Shown: positions 32,405 to 40,574 of the stretch, piece after piece
Layout of the letters: the number at the start of each line of letters is the position of its first letter
How positions within the stretch are numbered: position 1 is the first letter of the stretch
Source: Rhizobacter sp.
GTDB taxonomy: Bacteria > Pseudomonadota > Gammaproteobacteria > Burkholderiales > Burkholderiaceae_C
DNA: 40,574 nt
Direction: 5' to 3'
Assembly: GCA_023954175.1 (NCBI GenBank)
Contig: JAMLIM010000030.1
Coordinates: 1-40,574, forward strand
Made by a program: the position numbers and the translations under genes
Notes under the pieces: generated by a model
The model's input: only the letters and a program-made list of their open reading frames with translations
Told to the model about the DNA's origin: nothing
The model's database searches: none

Positions 32405-33949
32405 ATGCCCGAACCCATCCTCGTCGCACAGCGCGAGCAGACGCTGTGCGAACTGCTCCCCGCGCTCGCCAACCGCCACGGCCTCGTCACCGGCGCCACC
32501 GGCACCGGCAAGACGATCACCCTGCAGACGCTCGCCGAGGGCTTCAGCCTGCGCGGCGTGCCGGTCTTCCTGGCCGACGTCAAGGGCGACCTGACCGGCA
32601 TCAGCCAGGCAGGGAGCATTCCACCGAAGCTCGCCGCCGTGCTGAAGGAGCGCGGGATCGAGGCCCCGCAACCCGTCGCCTGCCCGACGACGCTGTGGGA
32701 CGTGTTCGGCGAGCAAGGTCACCCGGTGCGCGCAACGGTAAGCGACCTCGGCCCGCTGCTGCTCGCGCGCATGCTCGCCCTGAACGACACACAGCAAGGC
32801 GTGCTGCAGCTCGTCTTCAAGGTCGCCGACGACAACGGCCTGTTGTTGCTCGACCTGAAGGACCTGCGCGCGATGCTGCAACACGTCGGCGACAACGCGG
32901 CGCAGTTCAAGACCGGCTACGGCAACGTCAGCGCGGCGAGCATCGGCGCCATCCAGCGCGGCCTGCTGCAGATCGAGGAGCAGGGCGGCGAGAAGTTCTT
33001 CGGCGAGCCGATGCTCGACATCGCCGACTTCATGCAGACGAGCGACGGCAAGGGCGTCGTCAACATCCTCGCCGCCGACAAGCTGCTCGCGGCGCCGCGC
33101 CTTTATGCGACCTTCCTGCTGTGGATGCTGTCCGAGCTGTTCGAGGCGCTGCCCGAGGTGGGCGACCTGCCCGCGCCCAAGCTCGTGTTCTTCTTCGACG
33201 AGGCGCACCTGCTGTTCAAGGACGCACCGACGGCACTCGTCGAGCGCATCGAGCTCGTCGTGCGGCTCGTGCGCAGCAAGGGCGTCGGCGTGTACTTCGT
33301 GACGCAGAACCCGCTCGACATCCCGGACACCGTGCTCGGCCAGCTCGGCAACCGGGTGCAGCACGCGCTGCGCGCCTTCACGCCGCGCGACCAGAAGGCG
33401 GTGAAGTCGGCGGCGGACACGATGCGCCCGAACCCGGGGCTCGACATCGGCGCCGCGATCACCGAGCTCGGCGTCGGCGAGGCGCTCGTGAGCTTTCTCG
33501 ACACCAAGGGCCGGCCGTGCCCGACCGAGCGCGCCTTCGTCCTCGTGCCCGGCAGCCAGATCGGGCCGATCACGCCGCAGCAACGCCAGGCGCTGATCGC
33601 CAGCTCGCTCGTCGCCGGCGTGTACGAGAAGGCCGTCGACCGCGAGTCGGCGTTCGAGATGCTCCTGTCACGCGCCGCCGCTGGCGCGGGCAGTGCAGCG
33701 ACCGACGCCGGGCGCGGTGTGGGCGCACCGTCCACCGCCGGCGGTGCCGCCGACGCACCGGCCAGCGGCGGCATGTTCGACGGCCTGAAGGACGTTCTGT
33801 TCGGGTCGACCGGCCCGCGCGGCGGCAAGCACGAAGGGCTGGCCGAATCGGCCGCCCGTTCTGCGATGCGCAGCATCGGTTCGTCCGTCGGCCGGGAAAT
33901 CGTGCGCGGCGTGCTCGGCTCGCTGCTCGGCGGTTCGCGCAAGCGCTAG
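32405..33949 (+). CDS. YjgR/DUF853 HerA-like ATPase
   Basis: A 514-residue P-loop ATPase of the HerA/FtsK superfamily. Walker A is [12 protein letters not shown] (about residues 30-41) and Walker [14 protein letters not shown] (~259-271). [13 protein letters not shown] and [31 protein letters not shown] are the usual DUF853 landmarks. The C-terminal ~80 residues are Gly/Ala-rich and end in a basic segment ([10 protein letters not shown]). Its function is not established. ATG 32405 follows AGAGAGGGATACAG. Confidence 0.93.
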   Translation: MPEPILVAQREQTLCELLPALANRHGLVTGATGTGKTITLQTLAEGFSLRGVPVFLADVKGDLTGISQAGSIPPKLAAVLKERGIEAPQPVACPTTLWDVFGEQGHPVRATVSDLGPLLLARMLALNDTQQGVLQLVFKVADDNGLLLLDLKDLRAMLQHVGDNAAQFKTGYGNVSAASIGAIQRGLLQIEEQGGEKFFGEPMLDIADFMQTSDGKGVVNILAADKLLAAPRLYATFLLWMLSELFEALPEVGDLPAPKLVFFFDEAHLLFKDAPTALVERIELVVRLVRSKGVGVYFVTQNPLDIPDTVLGQLGNRVQHALRAFTPRDQKAVKSAADTMRPNPGLDIGAAITELGVGEALVSFLDTKGRPCPTERAFVLVPGSQIGPITPQQRQALIASSLVAGVYEKAVDRESAFEMLLSRAAAGAGSAATDAGRGVGAPSTAGGAADAPASGGMFDGLKDVLFGSTGPRGGKHEGLAESAARSAMRSIGSSVGREIVRGVLGSLLGGSRKR

Positions 33950-34130
33950 CGCGAACGCCAGCGAGATCGTCGAAGCGCTTGCCGGCTTGACGCTCCAAGT
34001 CCTGCGGCGCCCTGCCGGCGCGCCGGCGCGGGCCACCGCCGCGCGCTGGTGTCGACCCGTGCCGGGTTGCGCCCGCCCGGGGTCTGACATCGCGCCGAAT
34101 TGCGACTACCATGTGCAAGACACACTTGGT

Positions 34131-34147
34131 GCGGCACGGCGTGCCGC
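34131..34147. repeat. Inverted repeat GCGGCAC-GGC-GTGCCGC
   Basis: A perfect 7-bp inverted repeat 22 bases before the lipoprotein start, inside the otherwise featureless 220-base spacer 33950-34169. It could be an operator or leader hairpin; nothing decides. Confidence 0.4.
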
Positions 34148-34169
34148 CCCGTGGTTGCGGGAGAGCGCG

Positions 34170-35324
34170 ATGAAGAATCTTTCCGCGATGCTGATGGTCT
34201 GCGCGTTGCTGGTCGGCTGCGCCACGGCGCCTGCGCCGCAGCTGGACGCCACGTTGTTCGCGGACGCGAAGTTCGAGCCGGCTTCCGAGCCGATTCGCGC
34301 CGCCGACGTGTTCGCGGTCAGCCCGGAGATGAAGGCCTATCTCGCCGGTGGCATCGTCGGCCGGCTGCATAACCACGGGCGCACCGAGGTGCTCGTCGAC
34401 GCGCTCTACAAGAAGAGCGAACTGCGGCTCGAGTACGACTCGGTGATGACGCGCAACGCCGCGCAGGCCTTTGCCGCGCGCTCGGGCAACTGCCTGTCGC
34501 TCGTCATCATGACCGCCGCCTTCGCCAAGGAGCTTGGCGTGCCCGTGCGCTACCAGAGCGTCGTCACCGACGAGCTGTGGGGGCGCAACGGCGGCATCGA
34601 TTTCGTCATCGACCACGTCAACATCACGCTCGGCCAGCGCATGGGCGGGGCGGTCTGGGCTGGCCCGTTCACCGATGCCGTGACGATCGACTTCCTGCCG
34701 CCCCAGGATCTGCGCGGCCAGCGCCAACACGTGATCCCCGAGGCGACCGTGCTCGCGATGTACATGAACAATCGCGCGGCCGAGTCGCTCGCGCAGGGCC
34801 GCGTCGATGCCGCCTACTGGTGGGCGCGCGAGGCGCTCGTGCAGGACCCCGGCTTCGTGCGCGCCCTCAACACCCTGGGCGTCGTCTACCGCCGGCACGG
34901 CGACCTGCCCGAGGCCGAGCGGGCATTGCGCACGGCCTACGCGAAGCAACCGTCGAACCCGCAGATCGTCTTCAACCTTGCGCAGGTGCTCGCCGACCAG
35001 GGGCAGGCCGCCGAGGCGCAAACCCTGCGCACCCGCCTCGCCCAGCTGCAGCCTGAAGCACCGTTCAGCTACTTCGACCGTGGCCGCATCGCGTTGAGCC
35101 AGGGCGACGTGAAGGGCGCGCGCGACCTCTTCCTGCGTGAAGTCGAGCGCGCCCCCTACAACCCCGAGTTCCACTACTGGCTTGCGGTGACGTACGCCAA
35201 GCTCGGCGACGTGCCCGCGGCGCGCAAGCAGCTCGAGGAAGCGATGGAGGCGAGTTCGACGCGCGGCGACCGCGAGTTGTACGCCGCCAAGCTCGAGCGC
35301 ATCCGGGCGCACACGACGCAATAG
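34170..35324 (+). CDS. Transglutaminase-like TPR lipoprotein
   Basis: A 384-residue predicted lipoprotein. The signal peptide MKNLSAMLMVCALLVG ends at a lipobox with lipidated Cys17. Residues ~85-175 look like a transglutaminase/NlpC-type papain fold: Cys108 in RSGNCLSLVIMTAAFAKELGVPVRYQ, His149 in FVIDHVNITL and Asp174 in VTIDF could form the triad. Residues ~185-380 hold about five TPR units (for example FVRALNTLGVVYRRHGDLPEAERAL). Probably a periplasmic or outer-membrane assembly or cell-wall factor; the real activity is unknown. ATG 34170 has GGGAGAG upstream; the frame is open to 33987 without signal-like sequence. Confidence 0.87.
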   Translation: MKNLSAMLMVCALLVGCATAPAPQLDATLFADAKFEPASEPIRAADVFAVSPEMKAYLAGGIVGRLHNHGRTEVLVDALYKKSELRLEYDSVMTRNAAQAFAARSGNCLSLVIMTAAFAKELGVPVRYQSVVTDELWGRNGGIDFVIDHVNITLGQRMGGAVWAGPFTDAVTIDFLPPQDLRGQRQHVIPEATVLAMYMNNRAAESLAQGRVDAAYWWAREALVQDPGFVRALNTLGVVYRRHGDLPEAERALRTAYAKQPSNPQIVFNLAQVLADQGQAAEAQTLRTRLAQLQPEAPFSYFDRGRIALSQGDVKGARDLFLREVERAPYNPEFHYWLAVTYAKLGDVPAARKQLEEAMEASSTRGDRELYAAKLERIRAHTTQ

Positions 35325-35337
35325 GCCGCGCGCGGCC
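35324..35337. terminator. 14-bp perfect palindrome at the lipoprotein stop codon
   Basis: GGCCGCGCGCGGCC begins on the last base of the stop codon, and a second GC-rich self-complementary stretch (CGGCCGGCCCGGCCG) follows at about 35349-35363. Possible terminator; no T-run. Confidence 0.4.
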
Positions 35338-35362
35338 GTCGCGGTGCCGGCCGGCCCGGCCG

Positions 35363-35393
35363 ACGCTTCGCGCCGATTTCACGACACTTCGCG
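35363..35393. promoter_or_regulatory. Direct repeats, candidate LytTR-regulator operator
   Basis: ACGCTTCGCG (35363-35372) and ACACTTCGCG (35384-35393) match at 9 of 10 bases and start exactly 21 bases apart. A weaker copy (TTCACGAC, 35378) lies in between. LytTR-type regulators commonly bind paired direct repeats about two helical turns apart. The site is 100 bases upstream of the operon that ends with a LytTR gene. Confidence 0.4.
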
Positions 35394-35492
35394 ACCGCCG
35401 GTGACGCAGCGTCGCACCGCGCTTGGCGGGGCTACGCTTCAGCGGCAAAGTGGCGCCGCTGCCAATCCCGGCAGTGCCACCGGAGTTCCGCC

Positions 35493-35984
35493 GTGATCAT
35501 TCGAATCGTCCAGGGCACACCCGTCTGGGTCTGGGGCTTGCTCGCGATGCTGCTCGCCCTCGGCCTCTCGCAATCAATGCCCCGGCGCGTCAGCGCGCGC
35601 CGCGTCATGCTGCTGCCGGCACTGATGCTCTTGCTGTCCGCGGGCGGCGTTGTCAGCAGCTTCGGCGTCGTGCCGCTCGCGCTCGTCGCCTGGGCGGCCG
35701 GCCTCGCGCTCGCCGTCGTGCTCGGTGTCGAGCGCATCGCCCCCAGGGGTGCGCGCTGGCTGCCCGATGTGGCGCGTTTCGAGCTGCCCGGCAGCTGGCT
35801 GCCGCTGATGCTGATCCTCGCCCTCTTCTGCCTGAAGTACGGCGTCGGCGTCAGCCTGGCGCTGGCACCGCAACTGGCATCGGACAAGGCGTTCGAAGCG
35901 ATCGTCGCGTTCGCCTACGGCGCGTTCAGCGGCCTGTTTGCGGCGCGCGCGGTTGCGCTGCGCCGGCTGGCGATGCCGCGCTGA
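35493..35984 (+). CDS. Small membrane protein, DUF6622-like
   Basis: A 163-residue membrane protein with about five hydrophobic segments (~10-25, 38-52, 57-77, 105-125, 135-155). The N-terminus MIIRIVQGTPVWVWGLLAMLLALGLSQ and the conserved-looking PGSWLPLMLILALFCLKYGVG match what I recall as DUF6622; I cannot confirm it. Function unknown. It precedes a sensor kinase by 26 bases, so it may be part of the signalling operon. ATG/GTG choice: ATG 35493 gives the family-like start. Confidence 0.8.
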   Translation: MIIRIVQGTPVWVWGLLAMLLALGLSQSMPRRVSARRVMLLPALMLLLSAGGVVSSFGVVPLALVAWAAGLALAVVLGVERIAPRGARWLPDVARFELPGSWLPLMLILALFCLKYGVGVSLALAPQLASDKAFEAIVAFAYGAFSGLFAARAVALRRLAMPR

Positions 35985-36010
35985 CGGCGGACGTGCGAGC
36001 ATCGCCACTC

Positions 36011-37114
36011 ATGTTCGACGCAGGCATTCACCCGGTCATCGCGCAAGGCAGCGCGGCTCGCCTTTGGCGGCGCGCGCTGCGCATCGCGAGCCTGATCCTT
36101 GTGATCTCGCTCGCCGTCGCGTTCATGTTCGCGCAGAACTTCTGGGTCACCTTCGTCTATTCGACATCGATCGCGACCGGCTGCTGGTTCTTCATCGACA
36201 GCTTGCGCGTGCTGACCGCGCGCTGGCTGCAGCGCAAACTTGGGGCCGACGAACGCAGCAGCTGGCCCGGCTGGGGGCCGATGGCGGGCGTCCTCGTGGT
36301 CGGCACCGCGCTCGGCTCCAGCCTCGGCAATGCGTTTGCCAACTGGGTGCTCGGCACCGATTCGGCGGGACTGCTCGCGAGCAGTCCGCGCCAGGCGCTC
36401 GGCATGCTCCTCTTCGCCCTCGTGCCGGGTGTCAGCGCGACCTATTTCTTCCATTCACGCGCGCGTATCGCGCAGACCGAAGCGCGTGCCCTGATGGCCC
36501 AGCGCGAAGCGGCGGAGAGCCAGTTGCGGCTGCTCGAGTCGCAGCTCGAGCCGCACATGCTCTTCAACACCCTCGCCAACCTGCGCGTGCTGATCGGCAT
36601 CGACCCGCCGCGCGCGCAGGCGATGCTCGACCAGCTGATCGCCTTCCTGCGCGCCACGCTCGACGCTTCGCGCGCCGGCACCCATTCGCTCACGACGGAA
36701 TACGCCCGCCTCGCCGACTACCTGGCGCTGATGCAGGTGCGCATGGGCGAGCGGCTGCAGTTCCGCTTCGATCTGCCCGAGGCGCTGGCGGCGGTGGAAG
36801 TGCCACCGCTGTTGCTGCAGCCGCTGGTCGAGAACTGCATCAAGCACGGCCTGGAGCCAAGCGTGGCCGGTGGTCGCATCGAGATCAGCGCCGCACGCGA
36901 GGGATCGCAGCTCGTACTGCGCGTGCGCGACACCGGCCTCGGGCTCGCCGACGCGCCGAGCGATCCCACGTCCTTCGGGCTGGCCCAGGTTCGCGCCCGC
37001 CTGGCGGCACTGCACGGTCCGGCCGCATCCTTGACTTTGACAGCAGCGACCGACGAAGAAGGCGGCACGCTGGCCACACTGCGGCTGCCGCTCGAAGCCG
37101 CCGGCGTCGCGTAG
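36011..37114 (+). CDS. LytS-type sensor histidine kinase
   Basis: A 367-residue membrane kinase. Helices at ~25-42, 45-67, 92-112 and 130-147 form the sensor part, with no large periplasmic domain. A coiled-coil linker (RIAQTEARALMAQREAAESQLRLLE) leads to the His_kinase motif LEPHMLFNTLANL, phospho-acceptor His182 (Met replaces the usual Phe after His). The ATPase domain has PPLLLQPLVENCIKHGLEP (N box) and RDTGLGL (G1 box). It should phosphorylate the LytTR regulator encoded 52 bases downstream. The signal is unknown. Confidence 0.92.
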   Translation: MFDAGIHPVIAQGSAARLWRRALRIASLILVISLAVAFMFAQNFWVTFVYSTSIATGCWFFIDSLRVLTARWLQRKLGADERSSWPGWGPMAGVLVVGTALGSSLGNAFANWVLGTDSAGLLASSPRQALGMLLFALVPGVSATYFFHSRARIAQTEARALMAQREAAESQLRLLESQLEPHMLFNTLANLRVLIGIDPPRAQAMLDQLIAFLRATLDASRAGTHSLTTEYARLADYLALMQVRMGERLQFRFDLPEALAAVEVPPLLLQPLVENCIKHGLEPSVAGGRIEISAAREGSQLVLRVRDTGLGLADAPSDPTSFGLAQVRARLAALHGPAASLTLTAATDEEGGTLATLRLPLEAAGVA

Positions 37115-37166
37115 ACGCCCACCGCCGCCGAATCGCCCAATTCACGCCCCGCACGCCCCGCCCGCC

Positions 37167-37988
37167 ATGCACGACATCCAGGCCCTGCACGCCACCGCCC
37201 TGATCGCCGAAGACGAATCCCTGCTGCGCAGCGCGCTGCAGGCCGAGCTTGCGCGGCTGTGGCCAGCCCTTGAAATCATCGCGAGCGTCGGGCATGGCGC
37301 GGCAGCGGTCGAGCAGGCCCTGACGCTGCGCCCGCAGGTGCTGTTCCTCGATGTGCGCATGCCCGGCATGAGCGGTCTCGAGGCGGCCCAGGCGCTGGCC
37401 GAGGACTGGCCGGCGGATGCAGCCTTCCCGCTCATCGTGTTCGTCACCGCCTACGACCAGTACGCGCTGCAGGCGTTCGAACATGCGGCGTTCGACTATG
37501 TGTTGAAGCCCGTCCAGGCCGAACGGCTGGCGCTGAGCTGCAGCCGCCTGCAGGCCGCGCTCGCCGCGCGCCACGGCCCGGCCCCGGCGCCGGACGAGAC
37601 CTTCGCCCGATTGCGCGACCTGCTCACCGCCACCGGCGCGGCGGCGCGGTCGCCTGGCGCGCGGCCGCTGAGCGTGATCCGTGCCGGCATCGGCGATGCG
37701 ATCCACCTCGTGCCGGTCGGCGACGTGCTGTACTTCGAAGCTGCGGACAAGTACGTGCGGGTCGTCACCGCCGAGCGCGAGTACCTGATCCGCACCTCGC
37801 TGCGCGAACTGCTGCCGCAGCTCGACCCCGATCGCTTCTGGCAGGTGCATCGCGGCACGCTGGTGCGCGCCGACGCGATCGCGACCGCGACACGCGAAGA
37901 GACGGGCAAGATCACGCTGACCCTGCGCGGCTCGCCCGACAAGCTCGTCGCGAGCCGGCTCTATGCGCACCTGTTCAAGGCCATGTAG
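37167..37988 (+). CDS. LytTR-family response regulator
   Basis: A 273-residue DNA-binding response regulator. The receiver domain (1-130) has the acidic pair in IAEDES, phospho-acceptor Asp62 in LFLDVRMPG, the Thr in VTAYDQYALQAF and the Lys in YVLKPVQ. A linker precedes the C-terminal LytTR domain (~168-270: YFEAADKYVRVVTAEREYLIRTSLREL then FWQVHRGTLVRADAI). Partner of the LytS-type kinase. It may act on its own operon through the direct repeats upstream (inference). Confidence 0.94.
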   Translation: MHDIQALHATALIAEDESLLRSALQAELARLWPALEIIASVGHGAAAVEQALTLRPQVLFLDVRMPGMSGLEAAQALAEDWPADAAFPLIVFVTAYDQYALQAFEHAAFDYVLKPVQAERLALSCSRLQAALAARHGPAPAPDETFARLRDLLTATGAAARSPGARPLSVIRAGIGDAIHLVPVGDVLYFEAADKYVRVVTAEREYLIRTSLRELLPQLDPDRFWQVHRGTLVRADAIATATREETGKITLTLRGSPDKLVASRLYAHLFKAM

Positions 37989-38054
37989 GGCCACGCGCCA
38001 GGCCATTGCGGATCACCCGTCACCCCACACAAGTCACTCGCAAGGAGTTCAGGC

Positions 38055-38339
38055 ATGAATGCAAGCACCCCGCCCGACGACATCGAAGCCCGCGCGCGCC
38101 GCCGCGTCGGCATGAAGATGGGCTTCTACATCCACCTGCTCGTCTACGTGCTCGTCAATCTCGGGCTGTTCGCGATCAACATGGCGAGGGGCGGCGAGCA
38201 CTGGGCGATCTGGCCGCTCGCGGGCTGGGGCCTGGGCCTCGCGATCCACGGCGTGGTCACCTTCCTCAACCTGAGCGGCGAAGGCATGCGCGAGCGCATG
38301 CTCAAGGACGAGATCGAGCGCCTGCGTCGCAAAGGCTGA
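38055..38339 (+). CDS. 2TM-domain protein
   Basis: A 94-residue protein with two membrane helices (FYIHLLVYVLVNLGLFAIN and IWPLAGWGLGLAIHGVVTFLN), flanked by RARRRVGMKMGF and a C-terminal basic/acidic helix (RERMLKDEIERLRRK). This is the 2TM domain, which elsewhere is found alone or fused to LytS-type kinases. Its position 66 bases after the LytTR gene supports a link to the signalling operon. ATG 38055 follows AAGGAGTTCAGGC. Confidence 0.88.
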   Translation: MNASTPPDDIEARARRRVGMKMGFYIHLLVYVLVNLGLFAINMARGGEHWAIWPLAGWGLGLAIHGVVTFLNLSGEGMRERMLKDEIERLRRKG

Positions 38340-38463
38340 GCCGGGTCGCTGTGTGTCGGGACGATGCGTGTCGGACCGCGGCTTGTCGAGTGAATGTACA
38401 GGGCGTCGATAGAATCCTGCGCTTCCCCCCAGTGGTGCGTGCACGTGTTGCGCGCCCCGTCAA

Positions 38464-40239
<1,776 letters not shown>

Positions 40240-40326
40240 GCTGCGCCTGCCCACGTGCCCGAGCGTGAAGCGCGGCCGCCGCAGCGCGCCAGCCGCGAGC
40301 GCAGGGATTTCCGGGTGAGCAGTCGG

Positions 40327-40574
40327 ATGACAGCCCCGCGTCACGGGTTGCGCGTCATCGCGACGTTCGAAGCGAGCAAGGGCGCGCTCGTGCTGCTCGC
40401 CGGCTTCGGCCTGCTCGTCGTCGTCGACGAAGGCGCGGCGCGGTTCGCGCAGTCGTTGATCGACCACATGCACCTGAACCCCGCCAAGGGCGTGCCGCAC
40501 ATCTTCATCGAACTGATGAGCGACACGTCGAACCGACGGCTCCAATGGCTGGCCTTCGGCGCGATCGTCTACGC
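40327..40574 (+). CDS. DUF2127-like membrane protein, 3' end outside window
   Basis: 82 codons are visible: MTAPRHGLRVIATFEASKGALVLLAG, one hydrophobic helix (ALVLLAGFGLLVVV), then FAQSLIDHMHLNPAKG and the start of a further helix (LQWLAFGAIVYA). This pattern (RxIAxFKxxKG, a helix, then HLHLNP) fits DUF2127, small membrane proteins of unknown function. GTG 40315 and GTG 40255 are in-frame alternative starts; ATG 40327 gives the most family-like N-terminus. Confidence 0.72.
   Translation, partial: MTAPRHGLRVIATFEASKGALVLLAGFGLLVVVDEGAARFAQSLIDHMHLNPAKGVPHIFIELMSDTSNRRLQWLAFGAIVY

Noticed and set aside
38410-38415. TAGAAT as the glnS promoter
   Set aside because: The nearest -35-like TTGTCG is 21 bases upstream, too far, so I did not list it as a separate feature.

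Overview
The window is high-GC, gene-dense chromosomal DNA. The gene content and order suggest a betaproteobacterium of the order Burkholderiales, perhaps near the Rubrivivax/Leptothrix/Methylibium group. The placement rests on recognised gene clusters (dapA-bamC-MBL hydrolase; yebC-purD-hemF-nadD-rsfS-rlmH-maf-rng; coaBC-dut) and on GC-rich dispersed palindromic repeats. It is inference, not a phylogenetic test. I see 38 protein-coding genes, two of them cut by the window ends, and no rRNA, tRNA, CRISPR array, insertion sequence or prophage. No stretch longer than 300 bases lacks a gene. The largest gaps (2796-3033, 5469-5662, 33950-34169, 35325-35492) are described below.

Region 1 (1-5468): a 2-oxoacid:acceptor oxidoreductase alpha subunit (cut by the window start) sits behind a GltD-like flavin/iron-sulfur partner. 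A coniferyl-aldehyde-dehydrogenase-like gene is divergent from them. Two tandem copies of a GC-rich multi-hairpin repeat separate it from a convergent SDR oxidoreductase. A third, diverged copy of the repeat lies in frame inside the GltD-like gene.

Region 2 (5663-14855): a membrane-anchored octaheme cytochrome with HEAT and TPR repeats, then parC and parE. Between parC and parE lie an AbrB/PIN toxin-antitoxin pair and a GNAT acetyltransferase. Next come a TetR regulator and a two-operator promoter facing a sterol-desaturase-family gene.

Region 3 (14917-21099): fatty acid hydroxylase/sterol desaturase, MFS transporter, a 44-residue membrane microprotein, a methyltransferase, dapA, bamC and an MBL hydrolase. 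A small Ala-rich lipoprotein gene is convergent, with two strong hairpins between.

Region 4 (21245-32301): RoxA/YcfD-type cupin oxygenase with a small partner, a SlyD-like isomerase, coaBC-dut, and the tightly packed housekeeping operon yebC-purD-hemF-nadD-rsfS-rlmH-maf-rng, joined by several 4-base stop/start overlaps. RsfS has an unusual histone H1-like tail.

Region 5 (32405-40574): YjgR ATPase, a transglutaminase-like TPR lipoprotein, a DUF6622-like membrane protein with a LytS/LytTR two-component pair and a 2TM protein, glnS, and the start of a DUF2127-like membrane protein.

The most unusual signals are the repeat family (one copy read through as protein, with stem arms that change in pairs while the loop is conserved), the paired TetR operators overlapping the -35 and start site of one promoter, the RsfS tail, and a candidate LytTR operator made of direct repeats 21 bp apart.
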